A stretch of DNA of 64,000 bases from Erythroxylum novogranatense. Its lineage: Eukaryota; Streptophyta; Magnoliopsida; Malpighiales; Erythroxylaceae. The notes beneath the pieces were generated by a model. That model was not told the DNA's origin. It searched no databases and saw only the letters and a list, made by a program, of their open reading frames with translations. Where the stretch lies: positions 70,385,523-70,449,522 of the forward strand of contig CM057228.1 in the NCBI GenBank assembly GCA_029891385.1. The letters run 5' to 3'. Below, in pieces: positions 50,266-61,780 of this stretch. Each line of letters begins with the position of its first letter. Positions within the stretch are counted from its first letter, which is position 1. The position numbers and the translations under genes are program-made.

Positions 50266-51179
50266 TGATACGGCAACAACCTAGAATCAAGTCTAGATCA
50301 CCTCCGTTTCAATGATTGTTCTCAAACTTAAATTCAATCAATCTAACAAGACCCTTCACCCCCAAAACAGCAAGAAATTGGTAACAAAGAGTATAAGATT
50401 GTAGGAATTGAATTAACGCCACAAGTTAGAACTTACTTGATAAGTTGAATCAATCCTTAAGGTAAAATAAGCAAGAATTTCAATTCTCTCTTGAAGAATG
50501 CTTTTTAATTTTATTGATCTCTCTAAAACTTGTATTCATGCCTAAAGCAAGGGTTTAAATACCCTTTGCAATGTAAACCCTAACAAAGATAACCTAAAAA
50601 TCCTAAAGAAAGCCCAAAATATCAAAAAGGCCTTCTTGAAACAAATCTGCCTAAGAATAAATCCCACATAGATTTGGGCTTCAAAACTAATTAAAATTGA
50701 CTAGTCCTTATCCAAATAGGATAAGAAAACTACAAAATAGAAGACTAACTTAAGAGGGGCAAATTGGGCTTTTAAACTAGGCCCACAAGCTTGGTTCCTT
50801 AAAATAAAACATGCACATGACTTTTTTAATAAAGCACATGCACACTTAATGCAAATCAGCCCATGAAAAAGCCTAAAAGAAGTCCACATGCCCTTTATAA
50901 GATAAAATAAGCCCAAGCCCATTGATTAGACTTGTGCTTGTGAAAATTGGGTAAGTGTTAGCCCTCTTGATTTGATGCCTCCAATGTGCACACACACTTA
51001 GGTGTCTTCCTAAGCTCTTCCCCAAGCTTGATCAACAAAACTTCTTGAAGTTCTTGTGAAAAAAAAGCTTGTACATAAATTTGAAATTGTGCTTTAAGCT
51101 TATTGGAGCGTGACCTTGTAATTGGACCCATTGGCATCCTCAAATCTCTATTGCCTTGGTGAGTTGTATCAAAGGAGGT
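50266..51179 (-). repeat. Element A 5' LTR (914 bp)
   Basis: Near-identical partner of 33183-34077. It carries the LTR-encoded tail MRMPMGPITRSRSNKLKA (50958-51143), in line with a pol frame that overlaps the 3' LTR. Confidence 0.92.
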
Positions 51180-51436
51180 ATAGATAAGATCCTTCTCATA
51201 TTATTCAGACTAGTGAGGTTCAGTTGCTGGATGATTTGAGCTATGAGAAGCTTCCAGTGCAAATTTTGGATACAAAAGACAAAGTCCTCAGGAACAAGAC
51301 AGTTCAGCTAGTCAAAGTCCTGTGGAGGAATCATTCGGTAGAGGAGGCTACTTGGGAGCCACTGGAAGCCATGAAGGAGAAGTATTCGTATCTCTTCGAT
51401 GATTCAGGTAATAATTTTGAGGACGAAATTTCTTTT
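51180..51436 (+). pseudogene. Element C pol C terminus, chromodomain-like tail
   Basis: Resumes element C after element A. An in-frame TAA near 51192 is followed by DPSHIIQTSEVQLLDDLSYE, then LPVQILDTKDKVLRNKTVQ, LVKVLWRNHSVEEATWEPLE and KYSYLFDDSG. The order of a Val-Gln-Ile-Leu strand, the VKVLWRN strand and the EEATWEP helix is that of the degenerate chromodomain at the end of Tekay-type integrases, thought to guide insertion to heterochromatin. Confidence 0.8.
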
Positions 51437-51450
51437 AAGAGGGGGAGAAA
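51437..51450 (+). other. Polypurine tract of element C
   Basis: AAGAGGGGGAGAAA lies directly before the 3' LTR. Confidence 0.9.
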
Positions 51451-53589
51451 TGTTGGACCCCGAATTTTTTTATGATGTTATTGAATTGTGTTAATTATGT
51501 GTTTATGCCTTAGTTTGATTAAATTGAGAGGATTAGTGGATAATTGCGGTTTTTTAATGTGGTGTAAATGAGAATTATAGGATAAGAATATATGAGGGCA
51601 TTTTGGGAAGATTGCTTGAGGTGAAGTGATTTAGGCTTGTCTAGGAGGGGTAAGTTGGTCTTTAGACTTAAGAAAGAGTTAGAAAGAATTAGAAGAAAGA
51701 AAGGAAGAAAAGAAAAGAAGGAGAAAGGAGAAGAGGAAGGTGTCGTAGCTTGAAGAAGAAGAAGAGGAAAAGAGAGTTTTGTGAAGCTAGTGATTTCCGA
51801 TAGATTCGAAGTGTTTCCGGGTAAGTTTAACTTCATTTCTTTGTATTGTGGTTAGATTTAACCCTAAGATGGATTGATTATGTGATAATCAATGGTTTAG
51901 GGTTTTAGGGCAAAAATGGTTAGATTTCTTTGGGTTGATGATTCTGTGCAAGTTTTAAAGTTGCTGCTGGGTTAGAAATGTAATGTAGGACTTGATCTAA
52001 GGTTTAAATGTGTTGTATTTGGAAAAGGGAAAGGATTGAAGTTGGAAAATGCTAGAAATCGGGTTTCGGAGTCGTTCTCCAGGCCCGCACGTAGCAACGT
52101 GCGTATGAACACGCCGCGACGTGCGAGTTAAATCATGACGTGTAATAATTAAATTAAATCGTCCACGGCGGGGAAGCGTTAAATCATGACGTCTGAAACT
52201 TCGTCCGTCATGACGTCGAGAAGGTTTAACGCGCTTGTGGCGACATACCTTGCCATGGCGAACCTCCAATTTTTCCGAGAGAGATTTTTGGGCATATCTT
52301 GTTTTTTAGATGTCCAATTAAGGTGATTTCAGATTCGTTATGAACAACAGATAGAGGGCTACAAGTTTTATGAAGAAGGGAAGTTCAGAATTAGCCTCTA
52401 ACGGTTCAGAATTTTAGGTGGAAGTTGAGTGGAGACTTTTAGTGCTTTTCCTTTTGGATTTTTTTAAGCTTTTGAATATTTTCCTTTGAATGTTAATTGA
52501 ATGAGAACTTGGTTTATTATAGGAAACCAAGCCGACCTGACCCAATCGCATGAGGAAGGACATCAGTGAGTCGGATACTCGAGCGATATTAGGTGGGTAA
52601 TATATTTATGGTTATTGTGTGTATGGGCAAATTGCCTTGTGTATGCTTGCTTGCTTGCATGTTACGGCTCGTGTGGAATTATATGAGAAATATTGAACAT
52701 GTATTGTGATTATGATTATGCATGGCCTTGATAGGCCTTATGGCATTTTGCAAGAGTGAAAAGAATGAAAAGCATGAAACCTTTAATAAAATGCTTTGAG
52801 CATGAAACGAATGGTTTTGTGTTTTGTTTGGGTGAGAGAGAACGGATGGAGTCATGTGCACGTCGATATAAAGCCTTCTCCCGACTGCCCGCTTGAGGCA
52901 ACGAGATCCTTGAGAAATCGGACTTGGATAGTTTACGGAATAAACTTCAGTTTATCCGGATCGTTTTACGAAACTCTCGAGCCAATTGTTTGTGCATACA
53001 TGATTGATTTGTTGAGCATGACACATGTTAAAGTGGTATATTGTACACTCATATGACATATTTTGTGATGATTGCAAAGTGATAGATTGATGACTTGCTA
53101 TATATATATATACATATGTTTGATTGTGTGGCTCGTTGCCAATGGCTATAAATGTATATGCCCTTGAGCTTATGACTCACCCCATTACTCTCCCCTCCTC
53201 AGGTGCAGATCGAGTCGATCGTTGATCTTGCAAGGCATCGGAAACTTCAAGCTAGTTAGGAGCTTTGCATTAAGTTAGTATTTTGGTTAGCCCGCCAAGC
53301 ATATCATCATGGAGCATATTCATGTATTTTGGATTTACACTTTATTTTGTATTATGCTATTTTGAGAATATTTGTTGAATTTCCTTTGAATTGTAATGGC
53401 ATGAAGCCCCTTGCTTTATGGGGTGTTTAATTAAAATGATTGTATGTATGTTATAATGTGTACGAAAATGCATGTGTGAATCGAATTATGTATGGATGTT
53501 GGGATCGGGTCCGAAGTTTGGGAGCGTTCGCCGTAGGCGCAGCCCGAGGGCCGCCTTTGGATTTGAGGACCCGGGACCCGGGCCCAACA
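51451..53589 (+). repeat. Element C 3' LTR (2139 bp)
   Basis: Partner of 26404-28587. It is nearly collinear except for the CpG module (52083-52264, 182 bp against 225), where TTAAATCATGACG-like strings replace CGTTGCGACG-like strings. It ends CCCAACA followed by the TATAT target duplication. Confidence 0.93.
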
Positions 53590-55792
53590 TATATAGTATA
53601 CGCATAATGGTACCATATATGCACATAGTCTATATACATGCATATATGGTACCATTATGCACAACTAACATGCATGTGTACTACGCATCATAACTATGTA
53701 CACATGTGTATATAGTAGCACATAACATGTAGTAATGTACTTACATATGCTATAGTACACATAGTTATATACCATTGTACATGTGTTACCATACACTATG
53801 TAACACATGTTATTGTATATGTATAGTCACATGCATTGTATATGTACACATGCATGGTAACTATAATATTGCTACACCATTGTAGCAATATTTAGTGTGC
53901 CTATAACTATGGCTATACACTTATGTACCATTAACACTGATGCATACATTAGTACTATACTACTACATTAGTAGTATAATAATTATGCAATAGTGCATTA
54001 ACCATGCATGTGTACCAGGTATGTGCATGCGCATTATGCACTAATGGAAGAAACTATGCATTCTAGTTACATAATAATGTAATAATAATATTACATGTTA
54101 TAATAACCATTTGTGATAATGTATTATACCTTGTAACATATGTAACATAATCATTTACATTATTGAATAGTTATTAACACATATTACCATACACTATGCT
54201 ATAGTACACATAGTATCTTGCACACATGTATTTCTAACACATATATGCATAGTATATATGGTGTACTAATATGTAGTAACTATATGCAATGGTACTAATA
54301 TATTACTACATGTGATGCTACATGTATAATATGTATGCATAGTATATATATGTTATACACTATTATGCATATATGGTACATGTGTATTACCATGTATGTA
54401 AATACAAAGTATACAATTTAGTATTATGTGCATGTACACATTCACACGGTACCATAGTTACAATTGGAATTATTACCATGGTATACATAATATAATACAT
54501 GTATTATTACTATACATGCTAGCATATGTAGTTAATATATATGTTACTACTATATGCACATATTATACCATGTGGTACATATGCATCGTATTGCATAAAT
54601 AGTAAAGTAATATGTAGCTACTTTACTAGTTATGCCTAGTGATGCATATATATACATTAATATGTCTGCATACATGTCATAATGCACTATACATAACATG
54701 CACTAGTACATAGTGATGGTTATTATGCTATTGCATGGTACCATATTATATTATGCTATATACACATAATAGGGTTACATTGTGTATACACTACATATGA
54801 GTACCAATGGTACATGTATACATATGTACCATGCATGTATGTGTACCACTATGGTAGTGACTTTAGTTATATACATTATTGTAATACTTGTGTGCATATG
54901 TGTACATGTATACTTGATGTGTACACATGGTATAACACATGTATGTACTATGTAGTGTACATACAATTGGTACTATATGCATATGCATGTGCATGGCACA
55001 TGTACCCATTAGCTATGCATGCCATTGCATGGTATACATATATACCATGTACACATGCAAATAATGTTAAATGCATATTGTACATGGTATATATACCATT
55101 CATATATTAGTAATATAGTGTACTATACCATACACGTACCATGTGGTAAGTACAACATACCATGTGCATATATATGGTAGTACATGTATTACACATATAT
55201 GCATGCTATTCTGAACGTAACACAATACATGCATTCACATGTACGATGCATATGCATATACACCAATGTTACCTTGTATACACATAGGTATGCACATATA
55301 ACGATTACTATACTATGTACACTCAAAATGCTAGGTGTAACTATATTGTACGTACACGTATAGTTACACATGCACTATTATATATGCATATAGTGTAACA
55401 ACAATTGGTACATATAAAGTATGTGTACAACACTAGTAACGTGCTAGTGTGCATATCATATACTAGTGTAATTGGTATGCACTATATCTATACACTATAC
55501 GACATGAATAGTTATGTTATAGCTAACATAACTATACATAGTGTATAGTGCATACCACGGTACATGTACCGTATGTATAACAGTGGTATGCACTATATGT
55601 GTAATATCATGTACGTGTACATAGTATGCGTATCATGCATTGCATACGGTATGTTATCAGTCTGTATACATGGTCATGTACAGGTAATACAATACAATTG
55701 TATTTACATTCCACTATGATATGTAAATAATATACCTTGTACCATTATGTCATACATAATATGCTACATTTACACGATTATGCTACATGTAG
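53590..55792. repeat. Alternating purine-pyrimidine, hairpin-rich domain (right part)
   Basis: Continuation of 18099-26403 across the TATAT target duplication. It has the same dinucleotide pattern and includes a perfect inverted repeat with 22-bp arms at 53602-53623 and 53639-53660 (15-base loop). It contains the second copy of the 235-bp segment (55484-55718). No gene is seen. Confidence 0.85.
55484..55718 (+). repeat. 235-bp segment duplicated from 20356-20590 (second copy)
   Basis: Ungapped direct repeat of 20356-20590. Removing the element C insertion (27186 bp plus the 5-bp duplication) places the copies about 7.94 kb apart in the original domain. Confidence 0.9.
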
Positions 55793-58712
55793 TGCAACAT
55801 CCCACTACCACATGATACGTACCCAAACATTCAAGCATATTCAAGTACATATCCTATGATAATGGCATGTTAGAGCAAAAACAAAACCAAATTATACATG
55901 AAATCATCTAACATAATCGAAAGTCACTAAATTTTAAAACCATTCATTACATTAATCCAAACAAATTTACACTATTTCCTTTAGACAAATATTTACATGA
56001 CCTCATATAGGTTCTAACAAAAAAATAACAAAATACAAGACACGATACTTCTGGAGTCAGCTGACAGACCTTTGATCCATAACAAAATCCAAAGGGTCCT
56101 TTAGTCCTGTCTAAGAATTAGGTCTCCTGTCTTGTACTTGAAAAACCACGTTGCAATTTTTATGAGTTTTGCGAACTCAATGAGTGAACCATCATTGATG
56201 ATTTCAGCGGATACACACACATATCACATATATTCATTCAGATCATGTATACACTCCAAATAGTCGCACAATATGATATATCATATAATCTCACAATCCA
56301 CATAGCCAAGTATAACAAATAGATCACAACAATTTATCACCCGTTTCATCTTTGCAAATCATTAAAAGAAATTCAATCTTATAATGTTAAATGCATGAGA
56401 ATCACATTCTTTCTTATTGTTGTGATCGAGTGCCCATCACAAACTTATACAAATACCGACCCATAGGGCTCAATCAAATAGAATCACGGAGCATAACTCT
56501 ACGCGTAAAATCAGAAATCACAGAGCAAAGCTCTACATGGAAGCGCTTCATACTGGCAACTCAAGTCACAATGCCTTTATCTAAGCATGCATTTTATGAA
56601 ATGCAACAATTTCAGAAAATCTCATATATCACAATCTTATACAAATGTTCAGGCAAGATTTCACAGTTATCGGACCTAAATCTGGCATTCAAATTTTGTA
56701 AAGAAGCAAATGTCAAAATTTATATCAAATCAAAACACTCCCAATACATGCCCAACTATTAAACTCCTTGGACCTCATATTTAGAATCCAGAAACAACTC
56801 ACAAACAATTCAATAATATTGGAAGTGTAATAAATTAAATAAAATTCAAATCAAATCAATCCTAGAAAATCATCTAGGTTGACTCACAGAACGTTCCAAT
56901 ATGCTATTGCCTAGATGGTCCAACAATGTCTTTCTGGCGTCCACTTGGCTGCTCTAAAACATACACAACACATTCAAAAATATCACATTTTTGCTCAAAT
57001 ATACAAGTATTTTTTTTATGCACATCAATAGATAGAAAGTATGCACAATGCATGTTCAATGACAATTCCGGGTATCTTATTGTAATTTTCATCATCAAAT
57101 AGATTAGATATCAAAGCCCTCATTAATATCTTATCGTACTTAAAATTTGGACCAAAATAAAACAAGGTGAAATCAATTTGATAACCTAATTGACCACTTC
57201 AGATTTTCTACCCATAAGATTTCGGGTCAACTTTGCATAATTAATTTGGTAGGGTAAATGACAAAATTAGGCCATCCTTCCTCTGGAAAGTTATTCTATA
57301 GTATCTTAAGTTTCTAACAACTCCAATATCATCAAATTTGATTTAGTATTCAATGAGTTATACACAAAATACCTCAGACTGTGCACATTTGAACTTTTGG
57401 CTAGCACATGATCATACCCTCTAATTGTTCAACTAATATCTTTCAGCTCAGACATCTAAAAATTTCAAACTTTATACCAATTTAAAGCTAAGAGAATAAG
57501 CTACAACTTTGATGGAGACAACTAAGCTTAATTAGGCCCAAATCAATACAACTTATTCAATAATCACAGGATATGATTTCTATCCCTAGTAGTGCTATAG
57601 CCTAAGCTAAAACTCAGTTCCATGCCAATTTTGAAAATCAAAGAGACAGAATTAAAATTTGACCTCTTCACAAAAATTGTAGAATTATGTCTATAGTTTA
57701 ATATAAATGAAAATGAACTCATTCAGAAATCCACAGCTCAAGTTATAATTAGAAAACCTAAACACGTTCATGAAAATTTTCCAATTCATAACATCCCACA
57801 CTTTCACCCTATAAATCATTTTCAAATTAATTCAAATAGTTCTAAATTTTTATGAGGAGAAAGAAAAATGTCTTAGGAATCTATTGGTTCAAGTTTGGAG
57901 TCATTTGGAGTTCAGATGAAAAAGTTATAGGCAAAAGACTTAGGGTTGTTCAATGAAAACTCTAGTTTTTATCTCACCATCACCTTTTCTCTCTCTAGCA
58001 CGCCCACTTCATCATCTTCACCAAACCAGACCACCAAACTACACTTCTCCTCTTTTTCTTTCTTCTTCTTCTTTTTTTCCATTCCTATAATCACAACTAA
58101 GATATATGCTGCATAAACTATATATTTGTTTTACTTCCATCTCAAAAGAACCTATCACAACTAAATCCAAAATCCAAACTTTTATACCTACGTTACAAAC
58201 CTTTGCCTTTGTTCACGTGAGCATATCTCATTTTTCTGCATCTTTCCTTCCATCTTCATTCCATGTTCTTCTTCTTTTTTTGTTAATTTAATCATTCTTA
58301 AAACACAAGACCATACCACTCTATATTCTCTTTAACTCTAACCTCACAAAATTTCATCAGTAACTTTTCCCAAATATTTATACTTGTATATAGTGAAAAC
58401 AGAGCATGTTCCAAAACCAGATATATGCTATTGCGTGTTCATCATATAATTTTCTTTCTCTCTTTTTTTTTTCCTTCTGTCATCTGGAGCTTCCCATTTT
58501 CATTACAACTGTCTAACAAACTAATTGTAACTCCTTCAAAAATTTCCAAAAACATTCAAGTATATCATCAAGAAAAACAGAGCATGAATACCATTACCAT
58601 CCAACCATTATTTTCTGAAATTATAATTCTTTCCCTAATCTCCATTTAACTCAAAATATCACAATCTTGATACACTTTCTGCTCATTCCCTAAATTCACA
58701 AAACTCATCATA
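55793..58712 (-). repeat. Probable antisense Ty3/gypsy LTR fragment
   Basis: Normal-composition, non-coding DNA. Read on the minus strand it ends ...GTGGGATGTTGCA at the junction with the purine-pyrimidine domain, a typical gypsy LTR terminus. It contains phrases common in such LTRs (GTGTGGGATGTTATG, AACTTTTTCATCTGAACTCC, purine-rich AAGAAGAAGAAAG). Its other end is cut at 58712 by the next LTR. No target duplication can be tested. Frames of 60-123 codons in it are unsupported. Confidence 0.5.
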
Positions 58713-60057
58713 TGTTAGAGTAGTGCCCTGAAGGCAATCTCCTTTAGCGCATTTTGTACAAAGTTGTGTACATACTTTATGAATAAATAAAGAAAGGCAT
58801 ATTTCATTAACTTGATGTTCATTATTTATGAATGGATATTGATCTATAAGCAAATTAATGAAGTCCATGATATATGACATAGCATGAAGGAAATTGTGAT
58901 GTGATCATACTACTGAGATTCCTATCATGTGCAATTATGTCGATATCTAAATTATCCTAGTCATAGGATTCTTGAGGCTGGACATCGAATCCGGAGAGAC
59001 TAGTACATCTCAAGCTCCTTGATTTGATCAGCGGTGGATCTCGAAAGCGTAAATATGAGATATTTAGGGTTGAGATGTGGATGCTTACTAGAGGTAGTAA
59101 GTACATTGGATGACCTGCTATGAGATCATCACATGGATGTCCTATTCTAATGTCAGTGATAATCTCATCATAGCAATGGTGCAAGTATCCTTAGACTTGA
59201 AGTGCTCGAGGATATCTTGGATCTTGGTTACGTGCTTTGACACCATTCCTTGTTGCCTTCTGAGAGGTCGCTCATAGGGTGGTGATTGGGTGCAACTTGA
59301 GGTATTGAAGGTAATTGAGTAGCTAATAGAGGATTCACCACTTACGTGATAGCGAAGATGATACCCATGGCCTCTTGTCGAGGTCATTACTTGGAAGTCT
59401 CGGTAGGAGCATATATGTCATGAAGAATGTCTTCATTGACATATAAAGTAATGAGTCCCGGACAAGAACTGAAATCACTGGACTAGATTTGACATAGTCG
59501 ATCTAGTAAAGAGTTGACACTTTGCCCATACTCATAACCAAGTGGGGTATAGCATGGTGAAAGGACGAATTGCACGGTAATTGTCTATGGAAAGGTTCGT
59601 GATATGGTTCATAATGAATACATGTTCATTCGTCAAACCAATTACTTTCGGTCAATTGGAGGTCATGATGTGTTGTTAGATACCGCTCATGACTTGCTCA
59701 GTTAAGTGTTAATCTAAGTGGCCAACATGCTAGGGAACCTAATGGGTCACACGCATAAGAGTGTCTCGGAGAATTAAGTAAAATAGTTTTGGATAGAGTT
59801 CCAATATATGGAGAGCAAAAGGATTAAATGGATCCGATGAGATTGAGATATGTTAGATGAGATCGCGACATCGATATTGCTAAAAAGCGTTTCGGTGAGT
59901 TTTCTCATCTAGGGACACAGTAGGCAGTAAGACCGACCCAGTGTATTTGGACCATTTCAGCATTTATATATATATATATAATTAATTAATTAAAGAATTA
60001 ATTAATATATATATATATATGTTGTAACGTGGAAGCATGAAGGAGAAGACAAGTCTA

Positions 60058-60097
<40 letters not shown>

Positions 60098-60585
60098 GGC
60101 TAACGTGGAAGCATCTCCCACTTTAGCATTTAATATGTCTTTAAGTGTTAAAGACACATGGAAAATGAGAAGAGAGGATGATGGTTGTTGCTTTTGAATA
60201 AAAGTAAGAAGAAAGGGTTTTTATCTCTTTAAGCTCTCATCTTCGTTGGCTTTTGGTGGAAGATAAAAGGAGTTTTATCTTTCAAGCGACCACCATCGAT
60301 CTTTCAAGCTTCTTCATCTTCTTCATCGTTGATTCAAGCTCTCCAAGGACAAAGGTAGGAGCTAGCACTCTTTACTTTGTTCTAGCTATTCCCGGGTCAA
60401 AGGGTTTGTCCCGGTTAGGTTCTCCGATCTCTGCGTGGATACCGTTAGAGACGGTCTCCTTTGGCCTTTATGGTTTGAGTTTGTTGTATAGACACATGGA
60501 TCCTGGCTTTCGGGAAGGTCCCGGAACAAAAATTTTTGTTTTCCGCACCGTGGGCATGTGATGCTCACACCAGGATTTTCCTACA
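58713..60585 (+). repeat. 5' LTR (1873 bp) of a further LTR retrotransposon
   Basis: Begins TGTTAGAGTAGTGCCC, ends TTTTCCTACA and is followed one base later by an initiator tRNA-Met primer site. No second copy is in the window, so this is the 5' LTR of an element whose remainder is displaced or lies outside. Its start resembles that of the solo LTR in element B, suggesting a Copia-type element (weak inference). It contains long (TA)n tracts. Confidence 0.85.
59956..60094. repeat. Paired (TA)n microsatellites inside the LTR
   Basis: TA runs at about 59966-59982, 60005-60020 and 60062-60093. AACGTGGAAGCAT occurs twice (about 60026 and 60103), so a unit containing the TA tract appears duplicated. 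Confidence 0.85.
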
Positions 60586-60586
60586 G

Positions 60587-60599
60587 TGGTATCAGAGCC
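60587..60599 (+). other. Primer binding site, initiator tRNA-Met type
   Basis: TGGTATCAGAGCC one base after the LTR end at 60585. Confidence 0.92.
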
Positions 60600-61780
60600 A
60601 CTTGTGTCGTATATAACGAAGAAACCATGACTAGTTCGGAGTTGCCTATTGCTTGTGACGATGATGCATGTTGATTGTGTGAATTTCGAATTCAGTATAG
60701 AAATATAGTTTTCGAAATTTTCTTGCCCAGATATGTTCACAAGATGTTGTTGCATATGTCTGTGGAAGCTCGGAATTTATCAATGTGATTTGATATGGTT
60801 TTGCTAATTTATTCTCCATTGTTCTGGTTGCTGTCTTTGTGCACATTCAATGAACATGCATGCTTATAAATTCGAGAACAAATTGTAGAATTTTTTTTTT
60901 CAGATTTTCTTTCACCAACATGTCTCTAAGATGTTTATGAATGTCTATGAGAATGGAAAAATGTTTTCGAGGTGATTTACTATTTATTTGAGAATTTATT
61001 GTGTGCTGCTGGGAATAACTGTGTTGAGGAACACAGATTCTACATTGGCTTTGTTGCTGAGGTTGAATGAGTTTTTGTTGAAAATAAATCCTGAAAAAAT
61101 TCATGGAACATGTTGTAAACATGTTGTAACCTCTGTAATTTTATCAGAATTTATTGAAATTTTTTCAATGAGTTTTTCAAGCAAAACACAGAACTTGGCA
61201 GTTTTGAGAAAGTTGCTGGAGCTATTTTGTTTGGAATGATAAATTGTGTATTTCTCAATTCCAATGCCTTGGATCATTTTTAATGTGATTAAAAATGTGT
61301 TATATTGATGTTGTATGCTTTCCAAATTGAATTTCTTGAAATTGGGTTTTCAAATATTTTTCGGATGTCAAATGTGTCACATTAGCGTCTCGTTAGTGTA
61401 TTTCGTTGTCTTGATTATTTTGGCCGTCACAAATTTTGTGACCAGTGCCGAAGTAATCTTGATAAAGTTTAGACTACCTAGAGATACTTAGGGTGATAGT
61501 TTGATATTCTTAAATTATTTGGAGATCTGAATGAATAAGAGTGTATTCATTGATTTCAAGTTTCATGTATAGTACATTTATACATGTGATTCGTTCATAT
61601 TTTTATATATTTTTAGGAGTTAATTCAGAGTGACTTGCATTCATTTTACGTTCATCTATAGTCGGTTTATCATGTCTTGGAATTATTTGGGTTTCATTGA
61701 CGTAAAATGCATAAATAAAATAAGTAGTCTAGAATTGCACTGTTTTTGAATTTTGGACAGACTTGACCTCTTATCATTGT
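60600..61780 (+). other. Internal leader with no recognisable gag
   Basis: About 1.2 kb after the primer site. The first ATG (60628) gives only short frames, and no gag, zinc knuckle or pol motif is visible in any frame. It may be a long leader, a non-autonomous element, or the part left of an Athila insertion. Frames of 60-95 codons here are not supported. Confidence 0.5.

Larger units (their letters stand above)
33183..51179 (-). mobile_element. Element A: CRM-like Ty3/gypsy LTR retrotransposon inserted in element C
   Basis: Minus-strand element, about 7.5 kb of own sequence (33183-38931 plus 49430-51179), the rest being nested element B. LTRs start TGATACAACT and end CGTATCA when read on the minus strand. 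Target duplication is GAGGA (33178-33182) on the left and AAGGA (51180-51184) on the right, one mismatch. Order is LTR, primer site, gag, protease, RT, RNase H, integrase, then a C terminus that reads into the LTR. That overlap, and the gag and pol wording ([39 protein letters not shown]), fit the CRM centromeric clade as I know it. Every domain carries stops or frameshifts. Confidence 0.9.
26404..53589 (+). mobile_element. Element C: Tekay-like Ty3/gypsy LTR retrotransposon, outermost of the nest
   Basis: Starts TGTTGGACCC, ends GGGCCCAACA, and is flanked by the 5-bp target duplication TATAT (26399-26403 and 53590-53594). Element C proper is about 9.2 kb (26404-33182 plus 51180-53589); the rest is nested element A. 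Order on the plus strand is LTR, iMet primer site, gag, protease, reverse transcriptase, RNase H, integrase, chromodomain-like tail, polypurine tract, LTR. That order is Ty3/gypsy. The MPPRRRTRG gag start, iMet primer and VEEATWEP tail suggest the Tekay chromovirus clade (inference). All frames are broken by stops or frameshifts, so it is not autonomous. Confidence 0.92.

Noticed and set aside
55793..58712. Frames of 123, 74, 64 and 61 codons as host genes.
   Set aside because: No domains, no neighbouring exon structure, and the sequence reads like an antisense gypsy LTR.
58713..60585. Reading this LTR as a solo LTR.
   Set aside because: An initiator tRNA-Met primer site follows one base after its end, and the 5 bases on its left (TCATA) are not repeated on its right.
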